DNA of 64,000 bases. Source: JAJDXW01 sp965223775. GTDB lineage: Bacteria > Pseudomonadota > Gammaproteobacteria > HK1. Position 1 is the first letter of the stretch. Each line of letters begins with the position of its first letter. A model generated the notes under the pieces. It was not told the origin of the DNA, made no database searches, and saw only the letters and a program-made list of their open reading frames with translations. Of this stretch, positions 17,262 to 25,697 are shown piece by piece. The position numbers were made by a program, and so were the translations under genes. The stretch is from assembly GCA_965223775.1 (NCBI GenBank), contig OZ245021.1, positions 5,332,001-5,396,000 of the forward strand. Reading direction: 5' to 3'.

Positions 17262-19001
17262 TTGAAACGCGGACTCGAAGCGCTCGTCACGAGCGCCATC
17301 AGCACCCTTCGGGCCCGCGGAGAGCTTGATGTCGAGTCAGTGCCGCCGGTCGTGATCGAGCGCACCCGCGACCCTCGGCACGGAGATTTCGGGTGCCCGG
17401 CCGCGCTTGGGCTCGCCCGCGCCGCCCGGTTGAATCCGCGCCTTCTCGCCGCGCGCATCGTCGCCGCCCTGCCGGCGTCGAGCGACGTGAAATCGACGGC
17501 CGTGGCCGGCCCCGGCTTCATCAACTTCACGATGGCCGAAGGAGCCTTTCAGCGCACCGCGGCCGAGATCGTCGGCTCGGACTCCCCGTGGGGCCGGTCG
17601 CGGCGCTCCGCGGGCAAGCGGGTGCAGGTGGAGTTCGTGTCGGTCAACCCGACCGGTCCGCTGCACGTCGGACACGGCCGCGGCGCGGCCTGCGGTGCGG
17701 CGATGGCCAACCTGCTGGAGGCGGTGGGTTGGGAGGTCGAGCGCGAGTACTACGTCAACGACGCGGGCCGCCAGATGGACATCCTGGCCCTCAGCGTCTG
17801 GCTGCGCTACCTGGAGGTCATCGACTGGCCGGACCGCCCGGCGTTCCCCGGCGGCGGCTACCGGGGCGGGTACATCCGGGACGTTGCCCGGGAGCTCGCC
17901 CGGGACCATGACGCCCGACTGGGCCGCGACCTCTCCGGGGTTCCCCCCGCCGAAGACGCGGACGCGCTTCTCGACGCCCTCATCGCGGGGGCTCGCGCCG
18001 CCCTCGGGGAACGCGACTACGCGCTGGTGGCCGATACCGTGCTCGCCGGCATCCTGGGCGGGATCCGCGATGACCTCGCCCGATTCGGGGTGGTGTTCGA
18101 CCGCTGGTTCTCCGAGCGCGAGCTCGTCTCGTCGGGGGCCGTCCCGCGCGCGCTCGAGACCCTGCGCGAGCGCGGCCAAGCCTACGAACGAGACGGAGCG
18201 CTCTGGTTCAACGCGCAAGCGAACGGCGACGAAAAGGACCGGGTGCTGGTCCGGGCCAACGGACAGAGCACCTACTTCGCCTCCGACGTCGCCTATCACC
18301 TCGACAAGTTCGAGAGAGGATTCGACCGGGTCATCGACGTCTGGGGCGCCGACCACCACGGCTATATCGCACGGGTAAAGGGGGCCATCCGGGCCCTCGG
18401 GCTCGACGCGGACGCGTTCGACGTGGTGATCGTGCAGCTCGCGAGCCTGTGGCGCGGCTCCGAGCGGGTCGCCATGTCCACCCGGTCCGGCGAGTTCGTC
18501 ACCCTGCACGATCTCGTCGAGGAGGTGGGAGCGGACGCGGCCCGCTTCTTCTACGTGCTGCGCAAGAGCGATCAGCACCTGGACTTCGACCTCGAGCTCG
18601 CGAAGTCGCAATCCAACGAGAACCCGGTGTACTACGTGCAGTACGCGCACGCCCGGATCGCGAGCGTGCTGAGACGGGCGCGGGAAGAATCCGGAGACGG
18701 GACCCGGCTCGACTTCGGACACGTCGAGCGCCTGACCGAACGCCACGAGCTCGACCTGTTGAAGGCGCTCTCCCGGTACCCGGAAGTCATCGAATCCGCC
18801 GCGGACGCCTGCGAGCCCCACCAGCTCGCCCATTTCCTCCGGGAGCTCGCGACCGCATTCCACAGCTTCTACAACGCGCACACCATCCTCGGCGGCGAGG
18901 CGGACCTGAAGAGCGCCCGCCTGACCCTGGCGGAAGCGACCCGCCGGGTCGTCGCGGACGGGCTCGGCCTGCTCGGAGTCAACGCGCCCGAGACCATGTA
19001 G
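17262..19001 (+). CDS. argS: Arginyl-tRNA synthetase
   Basis: 579 residues from TTG at 17262 (MKRGLEALVTSAI). It charges tRNA-Arg. The HIGH motif is HVGHGRG (about 136), preceded by the class signature VEFVSVNPTGP. The KMSKS equivalent is RVAMSTRSGEFVTL. The anticodon-binding end has the usual terminus LGLLGVNAPETM. Length matches short bacterial ArgRS forms. It sits 82 bases after priA and 11 bases before the SPOR gene, consistent with one transcript. The TTG start is the least certain part. Confidence 0.96.
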   Translation: MKRGLEALVTSAISTLRARGELDVESVPPVVIERTRDPRHGDFGCPAALGLARAARLNPRLLAARIVAALPASSDVKSTAVAGPGFINFTMAEGAFQRTAAEIVGSDSPWGRSRRSAGKRVQVEFVSVNPTGPLHVGHGRGAACGAAMANLLEAVGWEVEREYYVNDAGRQMDILALSVWLRYLEVIDWPDRPAFPGGGYRGGYIRDVARELARDHDARLGRDLSGVPPAEDADALLDALIAGARAALGERDYALVADTVLAGILGGIRDDLARFGVVFDRWFSERELVSSGAVPRALETLRERGQAYERDGALWFNAQANGDEKDRVLVRANGQSTYFASDVAYHLDKFERGFDRVIDVWGADHHGYIARVKGAIRALGLDADAFDVVIVQLASLWRGSERVAMSTRSGEFVTLHDLVEEVGADAARFFYVLRKSDQHLDFDLELAKSQSNENPVYYVQYAHARIASVLRRAREESGDGTRLDFGHVERLTERHELDLLKALSRYPEVIESAADACEPHQLAHFLRELATAFHSFYNAHTILGGEADLKSARLTLAEATRRVVADGLGLLGVNAPETM

Positions 19002-19012
19002 GGCGATCGAAT

Positions 19013-19594
19013 ATGGCGAGAAAGCACCGGCAGGTCCGTTCTTCGCGCGGGAAAGGAGGCTTTCTCCGCGGACTCCTCCTCGGGCTCGCGGTCGCGGCCG
19101 GCGTGCAGCTCCACCACGCGGGACTCCCGGACTGGTTCGACGGTCCGGCCGACGATGGAGTCGGCGCCCCCAGCCGGATCGAACCACCGAAGACGAACTT
19201 CGACTTCTACCGGCTCCTTCCCAAAAAGGAGGTCAACGTCAGCGAGTCGGACGTCCCCGGCAGAGCCCCCCGGCCGGCCGAGCGGACGGCGGCCCGTCCC
19301 GCGACCGCCACGGGTCGAGAACCGGCCTCCGAACCGGCGGCGCCACCCTCGGGCACCCGCGAGTTTCGCGTCCAGGTGGGCTCGTTTCGGGAGAGCAAGG
19401 AGGCCGATCGGCTGCGGGCCTCGCTCGCCCTCGGCGGCTTCGAGTCCAGCATCCACACGAACAATGCGGCCGACGGGACCTGGCATCGGGTGATGCTCGG
19501 CCCGTTCCGGGGCCGCGAAGCGGCCGAGGCGGTGAAGGCCCGGGTGCTGACCGCCCATGGCATCGATGCGCGGATCGTGCCGGTGGAGAGCTGA
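19013..19594 (+). CDS. SPOR-domain cell-division-type protein (FtsN-like)
   Basis: A 193-residue bitopic inner-membrane protein. A basic N-terminus (MARKHRQVRSSRGKGG) precedes one helix (FLRGLLLGLAVAAGVQL, about 17-34). A proline/alanine-rich periplasmic linker and a C-terminal SPOR domain (about 115-193, starting REFRVQVGSFRESKEADRLR) follow. SPOR domains bind denuded peptidoglycan at the septum. A TNFDFYRLLPKKEV segment is typical of the FtsN-like protein found after argS. The next genes in that family context (hslVU) are not here; a tRNA gene on the other strand follows three bases later. Confidence 0.88.
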   Translation: MARKHRQVRSSRGKGGFLRGLLLGLAVAAGVQLHHAGLPDWFDGPADDGVGAPSRIEPPKTNFDFYRLLPKKEVNVSESDVPGRAPRPAERTAARPATATGREPASEPAAPPSGTREFRVQVGSFRESKEADRLRASLALGGFESSIHTNNAADGTWHRVMLGPFRGREAAEAVKARVLTAHGIDARIVPVES

Positions 19595-19596
19595 GG

Positions 19597-19670
19597 TGGA
19601 GCGGGTGGAGGGAATCGAACCCTCGTATTCAGCTTGGGAAGCTGATGTTCTACCATTGAACTACACCCGC
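19597..19670 (-). tRNA. tRNA-Gly (anticodon CCC)
   Basis: The minus strand reads GCGGGTG for the acceptor 5' side and CACCCGC for the 3' side, followed by encoded T-CCA. The D arm is GTTCAATGGTAGAAC, the anticodon arm TCAGC-TTCCCAA-GCTGA with CCC at 34-36, and the T arm AGGGTTCGATTCCCT. All stems pair. Its 3' end lies three bases from the stop of the SPOR gene on the opposite strand. Confidence 0.96.
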
Positions 19671-19763
19671 TTCGCCCGCCATTCTAACCCGCGGTTCGAA
19701 GAATGAAAGCCTGCGCGGGGAGCGCCGCAAGGACTCGCCGACGTCCTGAAAACGGATAAGATC

Positions 19764-19970
19764 GTGGCCGTGCAGATCGTTCTCAATGGGCAGACCCGGA
19801 TGCTCGAAACCGGCACGACGCTGGCGGGCCTCGTCGCGAGCCTGGAGCTCCCGGGAAGGCGCATGGCGGTGGAGCTCAACGAGGAAGTGATTCCGCGCAG
19901 CGAATACGCGGACTTCGTGCTGGGGGACGGCGATCGAGTGGAGATCGTCCATGCCGTGGGGGGCGGTTGA
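19764..19970 (+). CDS. thiS: Sulfur carrier protein ThiS
   Basis: A 68-residue ubiquitin-like protein ending in the diagnostic Gly-Gly (EIVHAVGGG). Its thiocarboxylated C-terminus donates sulfur to ThiG for the thiazole of thiamine. Starts are GTG at 19764 or GTG at 19770 (VQIVLNGQ), the latter closer to usual ThiS length. It immediately precedes thiG. I looked for a TPP riboswitch in the 93 bases upstream and saw no thi-box core. Confidence 0.93.
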   Translation: MAVQIVLNGQTRMLETGTTLAGLVASLELPGRRMAVELNEEVIPRSEYADFVLGDGDRVEIVHAVGGG

Positions 19971-20007
19971 TGAAGGCGACCCTGAACACCTTCAAGAGAT
20001 CGACGCC

Positions 20008-20805
20008 ATGAATGCATCCGAATCGACGGCTGACCCGTTCATCGTCGCCGGCCGGCGCTTCGAGTCCCGCCTGCTCGTCGGCACCGGCAAGTACGAGAGC
20101 CTCGAACAGACCCGGGCCGCGATCGAGGCGAGCGGCGCGGAGATCGTCACCGTCGCGATCCGCCGCACCAACATCGGCCAGAACCCCGACGAGCCGAACC
20201 TGCTGGACTACCTCCCGCCCGACCGGTACACCATCCTGCCGAACACGGCCGGCTGCTACGACGCCGCGACCGCCGTGCGCACCTGCCGGCTCTCCCGCGA
20301 GTTGCTCGACGGGGCGAACCTCGTGAAGCTCGAGGTGCTGGCCGAGGACAAGACCCTTCTCCCGAACGTCACCGAGACCCTGACCGCGGCCGAACGGCTC
20401 GTCGCCGACGGATTCGAGGTCATGGTGTACACGAACGACGATCCGGTCATGGCGCGGCGGCTGGAGGCAATCGGGTGCGTGAGCGTGATGCCCCTCGCGG
20501 CGCCCATCGGCTCGGGTCTCGGCATCTGCAACCCCTGGAACATCCTCACCATCCTGGAGGATGCGAAGGTGCCCATCGTGGTCGACGCGGGGGTCGGGAC
20601 CGCTTCCGACGCGGCCGTCGCAATGGAGCTCGGGTGCGACGGAGTGCTGATGAACACCGCGATCGCGGCCGCCCGCAAGCCGGTGCTCATGGCCTCGGCC
20701 ATGAAGCACGCGGTCGTGGCGGGCCGCGAGGCGTTCCGGGCCGGCCGCATGCCGCGCCGGCGCTTCGCGAGCGCCTCCTCGCCGGTGGAGGGAGCGATCG
20801 CCTGA
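20008..20805 (+). CDS. thiG: Thiazole synthase ThiG
   Basis: A 265-residue TIM-barrel enzyme making the thiazole phosphate of thiamine from DXP, dehydroglycine and ThiS thiocarboxylate. Seen: FIVAGRRFESRLLVGTGKYE at the start, the Schiff-base lysine in NLVKLEVLAEDKTLLPN, PLAAPIGSGLGI and VVDAGVGTASDAAVAMELG. ATG at 20008 is preferred over in-frame upstream codons because homologous sequence begins only there. It lies 37 bases after thiS and two bases before trmB. Confidence 0.96.
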   Translation: MNASESTADPFIVAGRRFESRLLVGTGKYESLEQTRAAIEASGAEIVTVAIRRTNIGQNPDEPNLLDYLPPDRYTILPNTAGCYDAATAVRTCRLSRELLDGANLVKLEVLAEDKTLLPNVTETLTAAERLVADGFEVMVYTNDDPVMARRLEAIGCVSVMPLAAPIGSGLGICNPWNILTILEDAKVPIVVDAGVGTASDAAVAMELGCDGVLMNTAIAAARKPVLMASAMKHAVVAGREAFRAGRMPRRRFASASSPVEGAIA

Positions 20806-20807
20806 AC

Positions 20808-21515
20808 GTGCGGGCTGGCATCCGTTCCTGGGTGCTGCGGGCGGGCCGGATGACGGCGGGGCAGGAACGGGCCATCGACCATCATTGGCCGCGCTTCGGT
20901 CTTGGACCGCCCCCCGAGCCGCGGGTGCCTCCGGGAGAGGGCCCGCCCATCGATCCCGCCGCGGTATTCGGCCGCCGGGCGCCGCTGGTGGTCGAGATCG
21001 GGTTCGGGAGGGGAGATGTCCTTCTCGACGCGGCGACCGCGCGGCCGGACCGGGACTACGTCGGCATCGAGGTCCACGCGCCCGGGATCGGGTACCTCCT
21101 GGCCCGGGCTCACGATCGCGGCATCGAGAACGTCCGGGTCCTGTTCTGCGATGCCCGAGAGGCGCTCCGGCACCGCTTCCCCGATTCCTCGCTGGACGAG
21201 ATCTGGATCTATTTCCCGGACCCCTGGCCAAAGGCGCGGCACCACAAGCGCCGCCTCGTGCAGCCCGGATTCGCCGAGCTGGCCGCGTCGCGTCTGCGGC
21301 CGGGAGGGCGTATCCTCGCCGCCACCGACGACGACGACTACGCCCTTCACATGCTTTCCGTGTTCGCGGCATCTGCGCGGCTCGAGAATCTCGCCGGGCC
21401 CGGCGCCTTCTGGTCCGGTCCGACCGAACGGCCCCCCACCCGCTTCGAGGAGCGCGGCCGCAGCCGGGGTTTCGGCATCCGGGACCTGCGGTTCGAGCGC
21501 ACGGGAAAGGCATGA
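20808..21515 (+). CDS. trmB: tRNA (guanine-N7)-methyltransferase
   Basis: 235 residues from GTG at 20808, chosen because the family N-terminus IRSWVLRAGRMTAGQERA follows directly. It makes m7G46 in tRNA. The SAM-binding motif is VVEIGFGRGDVLLDAA, and the family signature is DEIWIYFPDPWPKARHHKRR. The C-terminal TRFEERGRSRGFGIRDL is standard for TrmB. It starts two bases after thiG stops and overlaps cysQ by four bases (ATGA), so these are translationally coupled. Confidence 0.95.
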   Translation: MRAGIRSWVLRAGRMTAGQERAIDHHWPRFGLGPPPEPRVPPGEGPPIDPAAVFGRRAPLVVEIGFGRGDVLLDAATARPDRDYVGIEVHAPGIGYLLARAHDRGIENVRVLFCDAREALRHRFPDSSLDEIWIYFPDPWPKARHHKRRLVQPGFAELAASRLRPGGRILAATDDDDYALHMLSVFAASARLENLAGPGAFWSGPTERPPTRFEERGRSRGFGIRDLRFERTGKA

Positions 21516-22315
21516 CCTCGAAGGTCGATCGCCGGCTGCTCGACGGCGTGCGGCAGATCGCGGCCGCCGCCGCCGCACGGGTCCTCGACGTCTACCACTC
21601 TGCGTTCGAGGTGGTGCGCAAGGCGGACGAGTCGCCGCTCACGGAAGCGGATCTCGCCTCGCACCGGATCATCGTCGAGGGCCTTCGGGATCTCTCTCCC
21701 GCCATCCCCGTTCTCTCCGAGGAGTCGGCCGACGTCGACTTCGACACGCGGGCCGGCTGGACCCGCTACTGGCTGGTGGACCCCCTGGACGGAACGAAGG
21801 ACTTTGTTAACCGCAACGGTGAATTCACCGTCAACATCGCGCTCATCGACCGGCATGCGCCGGTGCTGGGGGTGGTCGCGGTGCCGGTGACGGGAGTCTC
21901 CTACGCGGCCGCCCGCGGCCTCGGCGCCCGCCGTTACGACGCGGACGGCATGTCCGAGCTCCGCGTTCGCGCACCGGCCGCGAGGCCGTGGCGGGTAGCG
22001 GCGAGCCGTTCCCACGCCGACCGCAGGACCGAGGCGTTCATTCGCAATCTCGGTCCGTCGGAGCGGATTTCCATTGGAAGCTCCCTCAAGTTCTGTCTCG
22101 TGGCCGAAGGCGAGATCGACGTCTACCCGCGTTTCGGTCCCACCTGCGAATGGGATACTGCCGCCGCGCAGTGCGTGGTGGAGCAGGCCGGGGGACGGCT
22201 GACCGATATCGGGCTCGAGCCGCTTCGGTACAACACCCGCGAATCGTTTCTGAACCCGTACTTCCTGGCGTTCGGCGACCCGGCCGTCGACTGGCTCGGA
22301 TTCATGCCGGAGTAG
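21512..22315 (+). CDS. cysQ: 3'(2'),5'-bisphosphate nucleotidase
   Basis: A 267-residue member of the inositol monophosphatase fold that hydrolyses PAP, a by-product of sulfate assimilation. The two metal motifs are present: LSEESADV (glutamates) and YWLVDPLDGTKDF (Asp-x-Leu-Asp-Gly-Thr). The C-terminal motif is CEWDTAAAQCVVEQAGG. The NRNGEFTVNIALI segment is typical of CysQ rather than plain inositol phosphatases. The ATG overlaps the trmB stop. Confidence 0.94.
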   Translation: MTSKVDRRLLDGVRQIAAAAAARVLDVYHSAFEVVRKADESPLTEADLASHRIIVEGLRDLSPAIPVLSEESADVDFDTRAGWTRYWLVDPLDGTKDFVNRNGEFTVNIALIDRHAPVLGVVAVPVTGVSYAAARGLGARRYDADGMSELRVRAPAARPWRVAASRSHADRRTEAFIRNLGPSERISIGSSLKFCLVAEGEIDVYPRFGPTCEWDTAAAQCVVEQAGGRLTDIGLEPLRYNTRESFLNPYFLAFGDPAVDWLGFMPE

Positions 22316-22370
22316 ATCCGCCGGTCCCGGCCGGGCGAGGGCCGGAGACGCACGGCGGCCGGGTTCGCGA

Positions 22371-22877
22371 TCAGCGCACGTTGCAGGCGCGCGAGATGGC
22401 CTTGTAGGCCGCCGTGAATCCCTGAAGCGAGTAGGTATCGACGGTCTTCGTCCCGCGCTTGGAGCGCCCGGTCGCCACCATCTTGAGGCCGCCCCGCATC
22501 TCGTTGACGAGCGTGCGGTTGATCTCCGCCGAATCGTGCCAGGCGAGCCTCCCGCTGGTTGGAAGGCGGACGGGCCGGCCGCCGTCGACGGAAACCGCCA
22601 GCTCCTTGCCGGAGGCGAACGGATAGCCCATCTCGAACGAGACGATGCCGACCCGCTTGTCGGCTGGCCGGTGACTGACGAGTGCGAATATCTCGCCCCG
22701 GCGCTTGTACTTTCCCTCGGCCTTCTTCGGCTGCGTCCACATCGTGCAGATCCGCGTGCCGTCCCCGATAAAGTGATGGGCACGCCAGTCCTTGAACTTC
22801 CCGAGGTCCTGAGCCGCGGACGGAACCGCCCACGCGGCGAGGGCGGCGATGGCAAGGGCGCTGGTCAGTCGCTTCAT
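22371..22877 (-). CDS. Invasion-associated locus B (IalB)-like periplasmic protein
   Basis: 168 residues with a Sec signal (MKRLTSALAIAALAAWAVPS, AQ cleavage). The core pattern CTMWTQPKKAEGKYKRRGEI, then FALVSHRPADKR and MGYPFASGKEL, then KMVATGRSKRGTKTVDTYSL and a final AC motif, fits the IalB family, whose role is uncertain outside Bartonella. Two cysteines remain in the mature protein and could pair. It overlaps the upstream gene by four bases, so it is the last gene of a three-gene minus-strand run with the hypothetical protein and ycgN. Confidence 0.75.
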   Translation of the reverse strand: MKRLTSALAIAALAAWAVPSAAQDLGKFKDWRAHHFIGDGTRICTMWTQPKKAEGKYKRRGEIFALVSHRPADKRVGIVSFEMGYPFASGKELAVSVDGGRPVRLPTSGRLAWHDSAEINRTLVNEMRGGLKMVATGRSKRGTKTVDTYSLQGFTAAYKAISRACNVR

Positions 22878-23977
22878 TTCGATACCCGGTACAACGCAAC
22901 GTCTGCCATTCGGGCTTCGATCTCTTCGAGAACCTGCTCGTAGGCTCCCTGTCCCGGTTCACCGAACCGCCGCTTCAGCTCCGGCTCGGGAAGATGGTCG
23001 GGAAGGTCGCGGAACTCGGGCATGATATCGGTATCCGATTCGGCCTGCTCCATCCAGTCCTGCACCCGCCGCGCGGATAGCGCCGAAGCGGTTGCGAGCT
23101 CTCCGAATCGCGCACCGGCCCGGTTCGCCGCAATGTCGGAGAAGCTGAATCCGCTGAAGTCCCGGGAGTCGCTGACTTCCTTGTCCAGTCCGACCGATTC
23201 GGAGATCTCCCGGTCGAGCAGCGCCGCGAGCGCCGCGGACGCAACGAAATGGCGGCCAAGGTCGTGGCGGCGGTGCAGAACGGGCCGCACGCGCCGTATG
23301 GGCCGGCCGCCCGCGACCGGCGTGCAGCCGAACGTCTGGGCGGCGGCCAGCAGGATCGCGGTACGGTTCTCGACCACCGGATCCGCACCGGCCGCGGTTC
23401 GCTCCGCCGCTTCGCCGACCAGCGACCGCAGCAGCCCGAGGACGGGCGCCCGGGACCCCGGCTCGGCAGCGGCCCAACCCGCGACGCGCTCGGCGTAGAA
23501 GCCGGGCCAGTTCGGGCTCCCGCCGGAGACGGCCCGGACCCGCAAGTGCTCCACCGCGGTTCTCGGCCAGGCGCAGTCCAGCTCCAGGTGCTCGGGATAC
23601 GACTCGAGGGCGCGGACCGCGGCGAGCTGCAGGCGCTCATCGGTCACGACGACCCGCTTGTCGAACGCCCACCGCACCGCCCGTTCGGCGAGCCAGCCCG
23701 ACACGTCGACGGCGCCGACGGCCACGCGTTGGATGGTGGGCAAGCCGTCGCGTACGGTCCGCTCCGCATCCAGCTCGATGTTGAGGTACCGGCGCGGATA
23801 CTCCGGTGGAAGCTCGATGGTGACCTGGACATTGACGATGCCGGCCCCGGCGGGCGCCGGAGCGGTGGCGGGGAGCCGCGGCTCCCCGCTCCGCGGAGCG
23901 CTGTCCAGGACCAGCACGAGCGCGAGCACGGCCAGCGCGGGCCCGAACAACAACACGCCGACGATCAGCCTGAGCAC
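22874..23977 (-). CDS. Membrane-anchored protein of unknown function
   Basis: 367 residues with one N-terminal membrane segment (LIVGVLLFGPALAVLALVLV). The middle (about 45-200) is probably periplasmic. The C-terminal half contains RRHDLGRHFVASAALAALLD, then GLDKEVSDS and FSGFSFSDIAANRAGARFGE, a pattern faintly reminiscent of small YfiM-like/DUF2279 proteins (HxF, KE..D, GFS..D). I can only call that a resemblance. It starts 33 bases after ycgN ends and overlaps the IalB-like gene, so the three are probably co-transcribed. Confidence 0.6.
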   Translation of the reverse strand: MLRLIVGVLLFGPALAVLALVLVLDSAPRSGEPRLPATAPAPAGAGIVNVQVTIELPPEYPRRYLNIELDAERTVRDGLPTIQRVAVGAVDVSGWLAERAVRWAFDKRVVVTDERLQLAAVRALESYPEHLELDCAWPRTAVEHLRVRAVSGGSPNWPGFYAERVAGWAAAEPGSRAPVLGLLRSLVGEAAERTAAGADPVVENRTAILLAAAQTFGCTPVAGGRPIRRVRPVLHRRHDLGRHFVASAALAALLDREISESVGLDKEVSDSRDFSGFSFSDIAANRAGARFGELATASALSARRVQDWMEQAESDTDIMPEFRDLPDHLPEPELKRRFGEPGQGAYEQVLEEIEARMADVALYRVSK

Positions 23978-24010
23978 TCCGGAGCGTCCTCGACAGGCCG
24001 GGAGGTTCGA

Positions 24011-24457
24011 TCAGTCGAACCAGTCCACGATGTGCTCTTCCAGGTCATCGGGATGCACCCACTCCTCGCTGATGACCTTCCCCCGAACCGAAATGCCCGC
24101 CTCGTGAACGCTTTCCCGCCTTCCCGAGACGAGCGGATGCCAGGCGGCGAGCGGCCGGCCCTCGGCGAGCCGGCGGTAGGCGCAGCTCCGGGGCAGAAGG
24201 CTGTGGTCGTCGACGTTCTCGATCGAGAGCACGACGCATTCGGGAACCCGCTCCACCCGCTTGGCATAGTCGCGGCAACGACAGGTGTCGCAATCGAGGA
24301 GACGGCAGGCCACCGCGGTGGTGCGCACCCGCCGGGTCTCCGGATCCCAGAGCTTGTTCAGGCAGCAGCGCCCGCATCCGTCGCACAGGGACTCCCACTC
24401 CTCGCGAGACATCGCCTCCAGCGACTTGCTGGCCCAGAATGGATCGGCCATGGTCAT
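24011..24457 (-). CDS. UPF0260 family cysteine-cluster protein (YcgN-like)
   Basis: 148 residues. ATG at 24457 is chosen because family sequence (FWASKSLEAMSREEWESLCD) begins right after it. Eight cysteines lie in the pattern CDGCGRCC, then CRLLDCDTCRCRDY and, later, SCAYRRL; this is the YkgJ/YcgN zinc- or iron-chelating cluster signature. The WHPLVSG and VHPDDLEEHIVDWFD endings are typical of YcgN. Function in the family is not established. It is divergent from the ComEA-like gene 252 bases away. Confidence 0.88.
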   Translation of the reverse strand: MTMADPFWASKSLEAMSREEWESLCDGCGRCCLNKLWDPETRRVRTTAVACRLLDCDTCRCRDYAKRVERVPECVVLSIENVDDHSLLPRSCAYRRLAEGRPLAAWHPLVSGRRESVHEAGISVRGKVISEEWVHPDDLEEHIVDWFD

Positions 24458-24709
24458 CGGGCGCGACTTTATCCCATCGGACCGTCCGGGGACCAATGCT
24501 CCGGCTCCGGATTGGGCCAATTCGCGCACGACTTGCGGCCGGATTCCCTACGAAACCCGAGACGAGGCCCTACGGCGAAGGGTGGCGGCCCCGGATCCGC
24601 CCGCATAGCCTCTCCGAGGCGTCCGATGGAGGGCGCGAAACGCCGCCGCGAAGCGAAGTCCTTGCGTCGCCGGGCGGCACAAAGGAAGGCTTGAACCCAG
24701 GAGACAAAC

Positions 24710-25054
24710 ATGACCATCCTCGTCAATCGCCCCCGGACCTTCGTTCGGGCGCTTCGGCGCCTCGCCCTTCCCGGCGTGCTGCTGGCGTGCCTGCTCGCGG
24801 CCATTCCCGCGGCCGCCGAGGACGCCATCGACATCAACACCGCCACCGCGGAAGAGTTCGCCTCCGCAATGACCGGAGTGGGGCTCAAGAAGGCCACGGC
24901 CATCGTCGCATACCGCGACGAGAACGGACCGTTCGTCTCGATCGAGGACCTCGTGAAGGTTCGCGGGATCGGCAGTGCCACGCTGGACTCCAACCGCCAC
25001 CGGCTCTCGGTCACCGATCCCGGCGCCGATCCCTCGGTCCCGAAGTCGGGATAG
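24710..25054 (+). CDS. ComEA-like helix-hairpin-helix protein, exported
   Basis: 114 residues: a Sec signal (about 1-36, LPGVLLACLLAAIPAAAED) followed by a single ComEA-type tandem helix-hairpin-helix domain starting AIDINTATAEEFASA and containing KVRGIGSATLDSNRHRL. Such proteins bind double-stranded DNA in the periplasm and can act in DNA uptake; the role here is not proven because no com or pil genes are in the window. AGGAG lies about six bases before the ATG. Its last 44 bases overlap the 3' end of murU on the other strand. Confidence 0.85.
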   Translation: MTILVNRPRTFVRALRRLALPGVLLACLLAAIPAAAEDAIDINTATAEEFASAMTGVGLKKATAIVAYRDENGPFVSIEDLVKVRGIGSATLDSNRHRLSVTDPGADPSVPKSG

Positions 25055-25697
25055 CCCGATCGCGGGCGGCGGCGAGCTGGGCGGGGGTGCCCACGTTGTC
25101 GCACGCCCCGTGATGCACCTCGCCGGTGGCCGTTCCGCGCTCGCACGCGCGGTCGAGGTAGGGGGCGAGCGGAGCGGCGCCGGCGATCGCGGGCTGGAAC
25201 GCGGCCGGCGAACAGACGCCGATGCCGGAATACGTCAGGCGGTCCGGACCGGAACGAAGGAGCGAACCGTCCTTCAGGACGAAGTCCCCCCCGGGATTGT
25301 GGTCCGGGTTGGCGACGAGAACGAGATGGACCTCCCGGACCGCCGCCCGCCGCAGGCGTTCGAACCGAAAGTCGGTCCGCAGATCGGCGCTCGTGACGAC
25401 GAACGGCCCGGGGCCGAGCAGCGGCAGCGCCCGGACGATGCCGGCCCCGGTCCCGATCGGCCGGCCGCCTTCGTCGGAATACGAAATGGAGGCGCCCCAG
25501 CGCGACCCGTCGTCCAGGAGCTCTCGGACCTGGCGGCCCCGGTAGCCGAGATTGACGACCAGCTCCACGAAGCCGGCCTCCACGAGCCTCTCGACCGCGT
25601 GTACGACGAGCGGCTTTCCCGCCACCTCCAGCAGCGGTTTCGGGACCGCGTCCGAGAGCGGCCGCATGCGCTCGCCGCGCCCCGCCGCGAGGATCAT
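25011..25697 (-). CDS. murU: N-acetylmuramate alpha-1-phosphate uridylyltransferase
   Basis: A 228-residue nucleotidyltransferase starting MILAAGRGERMRPLSDAVPK, the sugar-nucleotide signature, followed by KPLLEVAGKPLVVHAVERL and later TSADLRTDF and the metal motif in DNVGTPAQL. MurU turns MurNAc-1-phosphate into UDP-MurNAc in the recycling bypass known from Pseudomonas, which lets cells avoid MurA and tolerate fosfomycin. Translational overlap of four bases with amgK confirms the assignment over generic glucose-1-phosphate enzymes. It converges with the ComEA-like gene, overlapping 44 bases. Confidence 0.9.
   Translation of the reverse strand: MILAAGRGERMRPLSDAVPKPLLEVAGKPLVVHAVERLVEAGFVELVVNLGYRGRQVRELLDDGSRWGASISYSDEGGRPIGTGAGIVRALPLLGPGPFVVTSADLRTDFRFERLRRAAVREVHLVLVANPDHNPGGDFVLKDGSLLRSGPDRLTYSGIGVCSPAAFQPAIAGAAPLAPYLDRACERGTATGEVHHGACDNVGTPAQLAAARDRAIPTSGPRDRRRDR

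Noticed and set aside
17337..19187. A 616-codon minus-strand frame
   Set aside because: Shadow of argS and the SPOR gene.
19671..19763. Possible TPP riboswitch before thiS
   Set aside because: No thi-box core was seen, and the space after the tRNA is short.
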